A stretch of DNA of 64,000 nt from CAZFVY01 sp964522665 (GTDB taxonomy: Bacteria > Verrucomicrobiota > Verrucomicrobiia > Limisphaerales > CAZFVY01): the NCBI GenBank assembly GCA_964522665.1, contig CAZFVY010000016.1:1-64000 (forward strand). Reading direction: 5' to 3'. The translations under genes were made by a program, and so were the position numbers. Every line of letters starts with the position of its first letter. Positions within the stretch are counted from its first letter, which is position 1. Shown here in pieces: positions 52,802 to 61,437 of the stretch. Under the pieces are notes generated by a model, which did no database searches, had not been told where the DNA came from, and saw only the letters and a program-made list of their open reading frames with translations.

Positions 52802-53239
52802 CTAATTAGCCAGCGGGTGTTTGAGGGGCAGGGTCGAAGCGTTCTTCGGAATAACCTGCCGACTCACCAGGGTGTTTCGATTGTAAACAATCGGCCCCTT
52901 CAAATTCACAGTGATCGATCCATCGGGATGAAACGTGGCAACGTTCAAAACGACCGCGTCCTCCGGTTTGCCGAGGCCGAGGAAAGTGACATCCTCATCG
53001 CTCAACTCAATGTAGTAGAAATCCACGACGTAGGCGGGCGGGACCAGAAGGAAGCACTGCCCACTTTGATTTTTCCCCTCCATCCAAAGAAACGGATGCA
53101 AATCCTGAAACGCATTCAGGCTGTATTGCTTGATCTCTTCGAATCCAAGCAACCCGCAAGGGAAGCGCAACTCCAGGGCGTTCTCGTTTGAGCGAGGCGC
53201 TACGTTTTCCTCTACCCTGTTTTGTTGTATTGTGAGCAT
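52802..53239 (-). CDS. fliW: Flagellar assembly factor FliW
   Basis: FliW binds either flagellin or CsrA, so secretion of flagellin frees FliW to relieve CsrA repression. ATG 53239 (MLTIQQNRVEENVAPRSNEN) gives 145 residues, the family length; an upstream in-frame extension to 53509 adds 90 non-homologous residues and would cross the promoter. Diagnostic segments are LRFPCGLLGFEEIKQYSL, FLLVPPAYVVDFYYIELS and VNLKGPIVYNRNTLVSRQVI. It is the first gene of the operon, with a predicted transcription start only about six bases before the ATG. Confidence 0.93.
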   Translation of the reverse strand: MLTIQQNRVEENVAPRSNENALELRFPCGLLGFEEIKQYSLNAFQDLHPFLWMEGKNQSGQCFLLVPPAYVVDFYYIELSDEDVTFLGLGKPEDAVVLNVATFHPDGSITVNLKGPIVYNRNTLVSRQVIPKNASTLPLKHPLAN

Positions 53240-53659
53240 ATCGCCAAGGGGGTTTAGCAACCAGTGTGCCAGGCATACATTTTTTACCAAACTAGGTATT
53301 TTCGAGCCTTTCGAACCCCTTAACGCCTCCTCACACCGAATCTTAGAGCGATCGAAGGAAAATAACGCCAGGTGCCAGGCAGAAATTGCCAAGGTGCATT
53401 CCAGCGCGGTGACACGCCCAAAACTGCCACTCGGTTCGAGAGTTAGTCGCCTCTGGCCGAACCGATTGTGAGATTCCTCCAAGCCGTCCAACGCCCCCGA
53501 TTCGTCCATTCGGAGCCGCCAAGCGAATTTGCGCTGGCCCGCTTGGATTATTTATAACACCTTAACCCAAAACAGGTTGAGAGACATCGACTACCGTTTT
53601 TCCATCCCCCGCTAGCTCGCGAGGGGAAGCCGCGCTTTACGACGATCCTGCCGGGAAGG
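53240..53659. other. Intergenic region upstream of fliW
   Basis: Although an open frame continues from fliW through this region, I see no homology or codon pattern of a gene. It holds the sigma54 promoter at 53256-53271 and, further away, about 380 bases that could carry activator sites. Near 53600-53690 two hairpins (CCCC-TCGCGAGCTAGC-GGGG type and GGGAAG/CTTCCC) may end the glycosyltransferase gene at 53660, but neither has a clear T tract. Confidence 0.6.
53256..53271 (-). promoter_or_regulatory. Consensus sigma54 (RpoN) promoter for fliW-csrA-flagellins
   Basis: On the minus strand TGGCAC (53271-53266), five bases, TTGCT (53260-53256) fits all fixed -24/-12 positions. The 16-mer TGGCACACTGGTTGCT differs by one base from the flgF promoter at 10203. 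The start would be near 53245, about six bases ahead of the fliW ATG. Confidence 0.88.
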
Positions 53660-55534
53660 CTAGCTTCCCCCACTGCTTGGCGCTTGGACTCGACTTTGCA
53701 GCAGGGCTGGACCGACCGGCCGTTTTGCCTCGGGTCCATTCGCTTCCCAAGGGGGGAGGGAAAATTGTCCGCTTGCAGCCAACCATTTGCGCCAGAATAT
53801 GATCCGGTTTCTTGCCAGAATATGACGCCATTCCGCCTGACTATCCTTCCAGTAGCGTATCACTCGCTCGGGGTGGCCCGATACCCCCCATTTGTGGTGG
53901 TAATCGGTCGTCGGGATCACGTAGCTTCGATACCCGGCTTGACGCACTTGAAGCCCCAAGTCCCATTCCTCCGTGCAACACGGAGTGAACGCGTCCTCGA
54001 ACTGTAGAATTCGCCGAGCGAACAGCTCCCTTTTGGCCGCGAAGAAGAATCCAGAAACCGCATCGACGCAGATCGAAGTTTTCGCGTCGCCTTTATCAAA
54101 ATAGTAAATGTCCTCGTAGGCATATACTTCGATAAATCCGCCTTGCGGACCCACCACCGCCGCCGAAGGCAGAGTCCAAAGCCCGCGTTCAAGCGCCTCC
54201 ACCGCCGACCGGCCTACTCGCAAGTCGGCATTCAAGATGAATAACGTCGGTTGAGTTGAGAGGTGGACGCCAATGTTCCATGCCCGCGGGACTCCCGAGT
54301 TCACGTTCAGGGAGCAGGCGATGTCGATCCGCGGATGGCTCTTGAACAGCGCCGCCGCTTCCGGGGAATTGAAAACCACAATTACCTCTCCGGCAATCTC
54401 TTGCAAATCGCTCAACAACGCCTCAAACTCCGCTTTTCCCTTGGGCGACGCATCCAATACCGGAATAATGAACGAACGTCCCGTCGGGATACTCGGCGGT
54501 GGCAAGACGCGCCGCCTTTCGACCGGCCCGACTCCAGCCAACGACCGTTCTCGCCATTCCGGAGCGGTCGGGGTTCCCGGTTGGCCGCGCAGACAAACCT
54601 GGATCAATTCACGGCACCGATGCAGGTAGGTGTGGGCTTGATGAACCATCAATTGCCCCCGCCGGGCGATTTGTTCCCGTTTTTCCTCGTAGATTAGGTA
54701 GTGCCGCGCCGTTTCGATCAGTCGATCGTCCTGATAGATCGCCAGGTCCTCGCCATCCACGAAAAGTTCGGCTTGGCCGCTATTCAGCGCCAAATCAGTG
54801 AATAGGAGCGTCCCGGTGGACATCGCCTCGAACGTCCGCATGTTCAAATCGTTCCGGATCGCATTATTAAAAACCATGCGGGACTGCGAAAAGAGCCGCG
54901 CCATTTCGTCCCAAAAGCAACGCTCCGCTTTGAGCTGGAACCTCTTATTCGCCAGGCGTTGCAGCAGTTCCGCACGGCGGGTGTTCGCGAAAATCGACCC
55001 GGCGAAACCGATGTCATACCGCTTCTCCGCCCCTCCGCCCGCATGCACCTCGGGATCACACCCTAAAGGCAACCATTGCACATTACGACACCCTCGCTTC
55101 AAGAACTCCGCGACGTACTCCCGCTGCGCAAGAAAGACATAATCGAATTGCGCCGCCCACTGTAGATGCCAGTCGAGGTTCAGATGCGTGTCGATCAAGT
55201 AGCACGCCTTCGGACATTTCACCGCGTCCAAATGCGTCGGCAGATGGCCCGGCACCGACTCGACCCATAAATAAAGATCGGGATCAGGGATCCGCCCCCG
55301 TAATTCCGACACCACTTCCTCCATGTCCGGGGCAAACGGCAACGGCAAGTCCTGATCCCGTACCGGCAACTTCATGTTTTGCAGATGCCACGCCTGGATG
55401 ATTTCCGGCCCGATTTTCGGTCCGCACGTCATCACCCGGCACTCCTTCCGCAATGCCCGCTCCAGATAGGCCGCCGTCGTCACCGGGTACGAGACATAAG
55501 CCAGCCAGACCAGTGGACCGTTATTGGGCGTCAT
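53660..55534 (-). CDS. Two-domain glycosyltransferase (CgeB-like GT-B plus GT2)
   Basis: The protein has 624 residues. Residues 1-330 form a CgeB-like GT-B domain: CYLIDTHLNLDWHLQWAAQF, DIGFAGSIF, LNMRTFEAMSTGTLLFTDLA and EKREQIARRGQLMVHQAHTY. Residues ~365-600 are a GT2 domain (GRSFIIPVLDASPKGKAEFE, PTLFILNADLRVG with the metal-binding Asp, FTPCCTEEWDLGLQVRQAGY with the catalytic acid). It follows the response regulator divergently with a 154-base gap and lies next to the flagellin operon, so flagellin modification is likely (inference). Confidence 0.8.
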   Translation of the reverse strand: MTPNNGPLVWLAYVSYPVTTAAYLERALRKECRVMTCGPKIGPEIIQAWHLQNMKLPVRDQDLPLPFAPDMEEVVSELRGRIPDPDLYLWVESVPGHLPTHLDAVKCPKACYLIDTHLNLDWHLQWAAQFDYVFLAQREYVAEFLKRGCRNVQWLPLGCDPEVHAGGGAEKRYDIGFAGSIFANTRRAELLQRLANKRFQLKAERCFWDEMARLFSQSRMVFNNAIRNDLNMRTFEAMSTGTLLFTDLALNSGQAELFVDGEDLAIYQDDRLIETARHYLIYEEKREQIARRGQLMVHQAHTYLHRCRELIQVCLRGQPGTPTAPEWRERSLAGVGPVERRRVLPPPSIPTGRSFIIPVLDASPKGKAEFEALLSDLQEIAGEVIVVFNSPEAAALFKSHPRIDIACSLNVNSGVPRAWNIGVHLSTQPTLFILNADLRVGRSAVEALERGLWTLPSAAVVGPQGGFIEVYAYEDIYYFDKGDAKTSICVDAVSGFFFAAKRELFARRILQFEDAFTPCCTEEWDLGLQVRQAGYRSYVIPTTDYHHKWGVSGHPERVIRYWKDSQAEWRHILARNRIIFWRKWLAASGQFSLPPWEANGPEAKRPVGPALLQSRVQAPSSGGS

Positions 55535-55688
55535 AGATCAATGCGAGGATGGCTTAAATCTTTTTCTCGGAAAGGCAAGCCAGGAATCCACCGAAAACCC
55601 ACGCCGCCGCGCGAATCGAATGTCGCGCGAATTGAATTCCCTTTTCGGGCGCGACCGGCTACGCTCCAGCCCAACTGCATCATTAGGC

Positions 55689-56921
55689 ATGAATCGAGTA
55701 CTTTTCGTCGAAGATTTCAAGATCACCGGCAAGCTCTACCAGCAGAAACTGCAAACGGGGGGCTTCACCGTCGAGGTCGCGAATACCGGCCAGGCCGCGC
55801 TCAAGGCGGTGGCGAAGTTCAAGCCTGACATCGTCATCCTCGACCTCGTGCTCCCGGACATGGACGGCACCGAGCTACTCAAACGGATTCGCTCCCAACC
55901 CGAAACCCAGACGCTCCCCGTCATCGTATTTACCAACTCCTTCGTCGAGGAAGCCCTTGAGGCGGCCCGCAAAGCGGGGGCCAATGATTGCCTACGCAAA
56001 TCACAAACGACCCCGACCTATTTGATTCAAGTCATCAACGAAATCATCGCCGCCAGCGCCCGCAAGCCGCGCGGCGCCTCTTCCCAAGCGGGCGCCGCCT
56101 CGGCCAGCGGCGCCGACCGGGCCCTCGGCGGCGGCGACAGCGGCGCCTCAAGCGCGGACGACGCCGGGGAGGAATTCGCGGACGATCCCGATGGCGCGGC
56201 GGAGTCGCCCATTGATTTTTTCCGCCGGCTGCCGGTCAAACTCCGCCTCTGCGAGGAAGTCGCCGAGCGCAAACCGATCGTCTCACAATTGCTCGACGAG
56301 ACGCGGGCTCTCGCGGAAAGCGAGACCGCGTCGAAAACGCCGGAATTGGCCACCGTGGCCGAAGCGCTTGGGGCCTTGCTGCGTGAACTGCACGAAAAGC
56401 CGCATTACATCGGCGATTCCACTCTGCGCACCATTTCGCAAACCGTGGATTTCATCGTCGCCATTTATCGGGATCCAAAGGCCTTTGCTCCTCGCCCGAA
56501 CGCGCCGAATGATATTCTCGTCGTGGACGACGACCCCATCTGCCTCAAGTCCGTCGCGCTGGCCCTCGAGAAAGCTCGCCTAAAGTCGGTTTGTGTGGAT
56601 GACCCGGAAGCCGCCTGTACCCTCCTGGCGCAAAATCGCTACGTGCTCGTGATTAGTGATATCCTCATGCCGCAAATGGACGGCTTTGAGCTTTGCAGCC
56701 GACTCCGGACGTTTCGGATCAACAAGACCACGCCCGTCATCTTCCTGACCCAAGCGGACACCTTTCAAAGCCGGGTCCGCTCGGCGGCGATGGGAGGGAC
56801 CGACTTCATCGGGAAGCCGTTTCTTCACCTCGAGCTCTCGCTCAAAGCGTTGATCCATGTCGTCCGCAGCCGATCGGAGGCGGAAGTGACGCCGTTCAAA
56901 GACTTCGTCCCCTTTGGTTGA
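55689..56921 (+). CDS. Response regulator with two receiver domains
   Basis: The protein has 410 residues from ATG 55689 (MNRVLFVEDFKITGKLYQQK); the longer frame from 55524 overlaps the divergent gene and is not homologous. REC1 (~1-125) has the phospho-acceptor Asp 52 in LDLVLPDMDG and Lys 104. A disordered Ala/Ser/Gly linker (~126-170) and an all-helical middle region (~178-265) follow. REC2 (~274-400) has VVDDDP, the acceptor Asp near 323 in VISDILMPQMDG and the Lys in IGKPF. There is no DNA-binding or enzymatic output, so it probably works by protein contacts, for example in chemotaxis or motility. No kinase gene is nearby. Confidence 0.85.
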   Translation: MNRVLFVEDFKITGKLYQQKLQTGGFTVEVANTGQAALKAVAKFKPDIVILDLVLPDMDGTELLKRIRSQPETQTLPVIVFTNSFVEEALEAARKAGANDCLRKSQTTPTYLIQVINEIIAASARKPRGASSQAGAASASGADRALGGGDSGASSADDAGEEFADDPDGAAESPIDFFRRLPVKLRLCEEVAERKPIVSQLLDETRALAESETASKTPELATVAEALGALLRELHEKPHYIGDSTLRTISQTVDFIVAIYRDPKAFAPRPNAPNDILVVDDDPICLKSVALALEKARLKSVCVDDPEAACTLLAQNRYVLVISDILMPQMDGFELCSRLRTFRINKTTPVIFLTQADTFQSRVRSAAMGGTDFIGKPFLHLELSLKALIHVVRSRSEAEVTPFKDFVPFG

Positions 56922-57039
56922 GCTAAAAACGAAGCGCGACCTCGCTGATTGTGACCGGCAAAAAAGCGCCGGTTCGTCTCCGTGGGCAGCGCGTGAACGC
57001 CCGCCCGTCCCTGAGTAGCAACCGGGCTACGACCGACCG

Positions 57040-57897
57040 TCACTTCTTGACGCGGCCAATCGTGCGTTTGATAAAATTGTCGAACTCAACCTTCTGCTGG
57101 CGGGAGAATTCCACCTGCGCGTTCTTCTCCGGTTCCGGCGCCGCGGCGGGTTTGATATCGGCCACCGGGGCCTCGCTCGGAATGAGTTCGTACTCCGAAA
57201 CCTGCCTCCCCGTCGGAACCAAGGCCTCGATCGGCGCGTCTGGCTCCGGCTCAATTGCCGCCCCGTTTAAATCATCGTACGCCTCAGCGTGGGTTCCATT
57301 GCCGTTGCCGTAGCCGTTGCTATGCCCGTTGCTTGGCGGACGCTGGCCCGCCTCGGTGAGGTTGGCCACCTTCGTATGCAGCACCATCAACTCGCGCGTT
57401 TCGCGATCATGTTGCGCCTCGACCTTTTCCTTAAATTCCTCCAGCTTCCGGGCAATCGGCTCCAGCATCGCCCCCAAACTCGACTTGTTCAGGTCATCAT
57501 ATGACCTGGTCTTTTCCTCCAACACCTGATTAGCCAGTCCCATGAACTCCTGGGTCAACCGTTTCTGCAATTCCAGCATTTCGGTCTTCTGCTGCTCCAG
57601 CTTATGCTCCAAATGATTTCGGCTGGTTCGCTCACGGGAAATCTCGGCGTGCAGCGAAATATTGAACTGCCGCTCCTGTTCTAGCTCACTCTGCAGCATC
57701 TGGTGGCTCGCCTCCAAAATGCCATTGCGTTCAATCACTCGCCCATGCTCAACCTGGAGAGAGTTGAGCCGGCTTTCCACCGCCAGGTGTCGCTCTTCCG
57801 GCACGGCCCGCCGCATGCTCTTGCGTCCCCAGCACGCAAACCATCCGGCGCCGAACCCGATCAGCAAACCTACCGCCAAACAAATTGCTTCAACCAT
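57040..57897 (-). CDS. RmuC-like membrane coiled-coil protein lacking the nuclease domain
   Basis: The protein has 285 residues. A transmembrane helix (LAVGLLIGFGAGWFACWG, residues ~7-24) precedes a coiled coil (~38-185). The part RLTQEFMGLANQVLEEKTRS, then LEPIARKLEEFKEKVEAQHD, matches the RmuC family just before its nuclease domain, but the protein then turns into a Gly/Asn-rich linker (NGHSNGYGNGNG) and an acidic tail ending KVEFDNFIKRTIGRVKK. The catalytic half of RmuC is therefore missing. It may be an inner-membrane scaffold. The RmuC match is by eye. Confidence 0.65.
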   Translation of the reverse strand: MVEAICLAVGLLIGFGAGWFACWGRKSMRRAVPEERHLAVESRLNSLQVEHGRVIERNGILEASHQMLQSELEQERQFNISLHAEISRERTSRNHLEHKLEQQKTEMLELQKRLTQEFMGLANQVLEEKTRSYDDLNKSSLGAMLEPIARKLEEFKEKVEAQHDRETRELMVLHTKVANLTEAGQRPPSNGHSNGYGNGNGTHAEAYDDLNGAAIEPEPDAPIEALVPTGRQVSEYELIPSEAPVADIKPAAAPEPEKNAQVEFSRQQKVEFDNFIKRTIGRVKK

Positions 57898-58222
57898 CGC
57901 CGTTATTCCCGGGGAGAGACCACAGCCAGGCCCTGCGCCGGTTCATTAACACGTCACCCTGCCAAGTTCCGCCGCGTTCCGCAAGCGAATAATTGCGGCC
58001 GATAAGTTTGAATTGGCTTCTGTCGATGGACTCGCTATCTTTTGATACGCGCCGCCACCCGCTCGGCGCTGATCCGCGTTTCCGACGGGCCAACGGATGG
58101 TCGCCGCGTCAGTTTCGGGCGACCGTCGATGATTTTGCCGCGCCGGGCGCCGCCGAGCGCGGATTCCCCGGCCGCGGCGGGGGATCGGTTACGGGACGGC
58201 GCCGGAATGTTTATACATATTT
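57898..58222. other. Divergent intergenic region between the RmuC-like gene and parA-like gene
   Basis: No gene is supported in these 325 bases. It must contain promoters for both flanking genes. GCCGATAA near 57999 looks like a sigma28 -10 element, but no TAAA lies 15 bases upstream. No convincing terminator or repeat was seen. Confidence 0.5.
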
Positions 58223-58810
58223 ATGCCCCTAAAAATCACGTTTCTGAATCAAAAAGGTGGGGTTGGCAAATCAACTTCCAGCGTCCTCATTGGCGCCGCG
58301 CTGAATTCCGCCGGTTACAACGTAGCTTTCGAAGACACGGACAACCAGGGTTCTCTCGCGATGTGGGCCAGCCACATCGGCAAATTACCCTTGCTCTCGG
58401 AGAATCCGACCGCGGAAGTCATCATTTGCGATACCCCCGGGCGCATCGACCTCAAACAGGAAAATCATCAGGGCTTCTTCCGGCAAATCATCGAAGTCAG
58501 CGACCGCCTGGTCATCGTTTCGGAAAAGAGTCTTTTCAGCACCCAGGCTTCGGTGCCTACGATTGAGATCGTCAAACGCTACATGCGGCCCGAGGCCAAG
58601 GCGATGATTCTGTTCAACAAGGTCCGCCGCCGCACCTTGGTCGGCCGGCAAGACGAGTCCGAAATGGGCATGGACCTTGGCCTGCCGGTGCTCCGCAATT
58701 CCCTGCCGCTGGCGGCCGCCTACGAAAGCATTCAGGTGGAAGGTTTCAAAACGGTGCTGGGCAAGAATCGAGAAAGAATATTTTCCCTTGCGCTTGAAAT
58801 TCTAAAATGA
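58223..58810 (+). CDS. ParA/MinD-type positioning ATPase
   Basis: The protein has 195 residues. The deviant Walker A motif KGGVGKST (residues 11-18, with the signature Lys 11), the Walker A' region FEDTDNQGS (~36-44) and Walker B VIICDTPG (Asp 70) identify a ParA-superfamily ATPase. It is short and has no N-terminal DNA-binding domain, like the orphan ParAs that position cargo rather than segregate plasmids. No parB gene or parS-like repeat is nearby. It overlaps the proline-rich gene by ATGA, so the two are translationally coupled. Dimerisation on ATP and nucleoid binding are family knowledge, not seen here. Confidence 0.85.
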   Translation: MPLKITFLNQKGGVGKSTSSVLIGAALNSAGYNVAFEDTDNQGSLAMWASHIGKLPLLSENPTAEVIICDTPGRIDLKQENHQGFFRQIIEVSDRLVIVSEKSLFSTQASVPTIEIVKRYMRPEAKAMILFNKVRRRTLVGRQDESEMGMDLGLPVLRNSLPLAAAYESIQVEGFKTVLGKNRERIFSLALEILK

Positions 58811-60648
58811 GCAGTAAGGGCTCCAACTCGCTCAAAGAACTAAAAGAATTGCGCGAAGCGGTCCTCGCTGAAGAGAAGGCGCGTTCCCAGGCCATCCTCG
58901 ACACTCTCAGCCCGCCGCCGGCCGCGCGAACCCAACCATCGCCCCCAAGGTCTGCTCCCGCCGCGGTTCCCGTTCCGTTAGTCTCTCCCGAGCCGCCGGC
59001 CGCGACCGTTCCGTTGCCGGAACCGGTCGCCTCCCCCGCGTTCGTCGAAGCGCCTGCGCCCGCGACGGCGACACCGATTACCGCCGCCCCGGCGCCGCCT
59101 GCGGCTGGGCTCGCGGATACGCCGACAGCCGCGCCACCTGCCGCCGTGCCCATCCCGGCCGCAGCGCCGCCGTCGGTAACCGCCGCCGTTCCGCCGTCGG
59201 CCGCGCCGCCCACTGCAGCTCCGATCCCGGCTGCGGCCGCGTTGCCACGAATGGCGGCGACGCCGAGAAGCGCTCCGGGACCGTCGGCCGAGGCCGCCCA
59301 ACCCATTGCCAGTCCGCCCCCAACCTCGCCACCAAGGGCGGTGAGCGCGAACCCTGATTCCCTCCCAGAGGAACTGGCGCCTGACGTTCAGCCGCGTGCG
59401 CCATCCCGCCCGAGCGGTCCCGCTCCGGCCCCAACGAACGACCCGGCGAAGAATTTTGGCGGTGAAACGCCCCCGGCGCGGTTCGCCACCCCAAACCCGC
59501 CGCGAAGCCGTCCATCGGGTCCGACCCCGCCCGGCGCGCGCCCAGCCCCGGTCAAAGCAGCCGACCCGTTTGCGGCGCCCACCGCTCGTTCCTCGCCCGT
59601 CACCGAGGATGACTTGGCCGCGGCGCCACCGTCGTCGCTCCCGCGCTCGGCGGACGAGTCTGCGAGCACGAACGGGGCCGAGGAATCGTCGGCGCCCGCG
59701 CCCCAGTTCCGGCCGTTAGCGGCGACCATCCCCGCGACCGAGCAGGAAGCGGAGATCGCCGAATCGGCGGTCGGCGTGTTGCCGCCCATGACCGACGACG
59801 AAGGCTCGGCTTCACCGCGCGCGGATGACTCACCGGAGAATTCGTCATTGTTTTCCGACGAACCATCGTCCCAACGAAACCTGACCGACTTGGCGCCGGA
59901 TCAGGACCCGGCCATGGACGCGCCACCCGACGCGGCCATCCCGTCGCTGGACGCCCTCGAGCGAATCTCGCGGCCGGTTCTCGATGATTCGCCGCCGAGT
60001 GACGCGGGCTATTTCCCTCCGGGTGCGGATTTGGCGCCTCCAGATATGGAACCGGCCGACGCGCCGCCTCCCGAACCCCTGACTTTTCGCACGCCGCGAG
60101 TGGCGGCGATGGGCGAATCGTACGCCCCGGCTCCGACCGCGCGCGGATACCCTCCCGGCTCCGAGCCGCGCGGCGCCTCGCCGCACGGATCCGGCCCCGT
60201 CCTTGAAATCCCACTGACGCCGCAATTGCAAGCTAGCCTGCAACGCAATCTCGAGGACTCCCAGTGGACCGCGCCTGAGTTGATTGGTGAACTAGTCCGA
60301 AAAGTTCTCCACGAAGGCTACCCGGAAATCCGTCACCTCGACCAGGTTTTGGCCAGACCGGGCGCGTATCGATCCATCGACCGCGACCCAACCGCTTATA
60401 CTCTGAAAATCGTCAGCGGCCAGGGCGTGTTCGAGATCGCCGCCGAACCGCGCGGCGCCGAATACGAGCGTTGGCTCGTGAGTTTCCAAACCTCTGGGGT
60501 CGAAGGCCCCGAGCAAGCCGCGTTGCGCGCGTGCCTGTTCTGCCTGCAATCCTATTTGGAAAGCGTCGAAGATTTCAGCTTCGAAGGCTGGTCCAAGAAC
60601 ATCGATCCCGACGCCTTCTCGGTCGTTCCCGCGAATTCGGCGCCGTAG
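58807..60648 (+). CDS. Proline/alanine-rich partner of the ParA-like ATPase
   Basis: The protein has 613 residues. Residues 1-35 form a charged helix (SLKELKELREAVLAEEKARS). Residues ~37-470 are disordered and Pro/Ala-rich with acidic patches. A globular C-terminal domain (~470-610) contains LTPQLQASLQRNLEDSQWTA, YPEIRHLDQVLARPGAYR and ACLFCLQSYLESVEDFSFEG. I do not recognise that domain. The ATGA overlap with the ParA-like gene suggests a dedicated partner: the disordered region may link the ATPase to a cargo. The domain plan is loosely like the disordered McdB partners of McdA, without evidence of homology. Confidence 0.7.
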   Translation: MSSKGSNSLKELKELREAVLAEEKARSQAILDTLSPPPAARTQPSPPRSAPAAVPVPLVSPEPPAATVPLPEPVASPAFVEAPAPATATPITAAPAPPAAGLADTPTAAPPAAVPIPAAAPPSVTAAVPPSAAPPTAAPIPAAAALPRMAATPRSAPGPSAEAAQPIASPPPTSPPRAVSANPDSLPEELAPDVQPRAPSRPSGPAPAPTNDPAKNFGGETPPARFATPNPPRSRPSGPTPPGARPAPVKAADPFAAPTARSSPVTEDDLAAAPPSSLPRSADESASTNGAEESSAPAPQFRPLAATIPATEQEAEIAESAVGVLPPMTDDEGSASPRADDSPENSSLFSDEPSSQRNLTDLAPDQDPAMDAPPDAAIPSLDALERISRPVLDDSPPSDAGYFPPGADLAPPDMEPADAPPPEPLTFRTPRVAAMGESYAPAPTARGYPPGSEPRGASPHGSGPVLEIPLTPQLQASLQRNLEDSQWTAPELIGELVRKVLHEGYPEIRHLDQVLARPGAYRSIDRDPTAYTLKIVSGQGVFEIAAEPRGAEYERWLVSFQTSGVEGPEQAALRACLFCLQSYLESVEDFSFEGWSKNIDPDAFSVVPANSAP

Positions 60649-60724
60649 TCACGCCGCGCCCGGATCGCGGCCCGTTGACCGCGCGCGTCCTCGCCTCGCA
60701 CCCATTCCGCCGCTCCAGCGCCGC

Positions 60725-61309
60725 TCAAAATACCCCGTTGCCGTGCAACAGCGCCACGGCGAACAAGTGTCCCATCCCGGTCAGAAAGACGAGCACGAAG
60801 GCGCTCAAGAGGTACAACCCAAATCCACCGGATATATTTGGCTGCAACACGGCGCCAACTCCCTGGTACAGCACATGCACGGAACAAAGCGCCCCGAGGC
60901 CCCAGCAAAGCCACGTATTCAAGGTCGGCACGCAATCCAACAAGCGGGCCAACATCGTCGGCGCCAACCCGTACGCCACCACCGTGAAGCACCGCGTGTA
61001 GGTCGTTTGAAAATGAAAACCGGCGGCCAGCCACTGGAGAACAGCCGATCCGCCGAACAAAATTCCCAACCCCGCCATCCACTGGCGCGCCTCGTAGCGC
61101 ATCGCGACATCCTGCGAGACCAGCATGATTCGCGAGAAATGTCCCCGCGCATCCCCCCAATAAACCAACGCCAAGCCTTCGGCCGCCGTCACCAGCGCCA
61201 TAAAAGGCAGCCAATATAAAAAGAATATGCCCGCCACGCCCCGCTCCTTTTCCACCACCTTCTGCCACGCGCTCAACGGAAAGAACATCAACTGCAACGC
61301 CTTAATCAT
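60725..61309 (-). CDS. Yip1-family-like integral membrane protein
   Basis: The protein has 194 residues with about five hydrophobic segments: GIFFLYWLPFMALVTAAEGL, GLGILFGGSAVLQWLAAGF, VVAYGLAPTMLARLL, LCWGLGALCSVHVLYQGVG and LYLLSAFVLVFLTGMGHLF. The ALQLMFFPLSAWQKVVEKER start and the YGLAPT motif match the pattern of bacterial Yip1/YIPF-type proteins, which have no assigned function. It is convergent with the proline-rich gene (76-base gap) and divergent from purM. Confidence 0.7.
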   Translation of the reverse strand: MIKALQLMFFPLSAWQKVVEKERGVAGIFFLYWLPFMALVTAAEGLALVYWGDARGHFSRIMLVSQDVAMRYEARQWMAGLGILFGGSAVLQWLAAGFHFQTTYTRCFTVVAYGLAPTMLARLLDCVPTLNTWLCWGLGALCSVHVLYQGVGAVLQPNISGGFGLYLLSAFVLVFLTGMGHLFAVALLHGNGVF

Positions 61310-61437
61310 TTTCCATTAAGTCTAGGCCACCGGGCCGGTCTGACAACCAAATTGAATCCATTTATTGAAGATCCCGCCTCGACACGAGCGATCGGCTTGG
61401 CGAATAATGCCCGCCCGATGGTCGCCAAAACCTAGAC

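Noticed and set aside
52845..52890. Palindrome CGATTGTAAACAATCG within fliW as an operator
   Set aside because: It is in the middle of the coding region, away from the promoter, and no second copy was seen.
52880..52905. GCCGATTG on the minus strand inside fliW as an internal sigma28 promoter for csrA and the flagellins
   Set aside because: The -10 match is good, but the bases 15 positions upstream read TCAC rather than TAAA. It also lies within coding sequence, so I do not call it.
53240..53509. A 90-residue N-terminal extension of FliW
   Set aside because: It has no similarity to FliW, would span the consensus sigma54 promoter, and the internal ATG gives the normal family length.
57990..58010. 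GCCGATAA near 57999 as a sigma28 promoter for the parA-like gene
   Set aside because: No TAAA-like -35 element 15 bases upstream, and the neighbouring genes are not flagellar.
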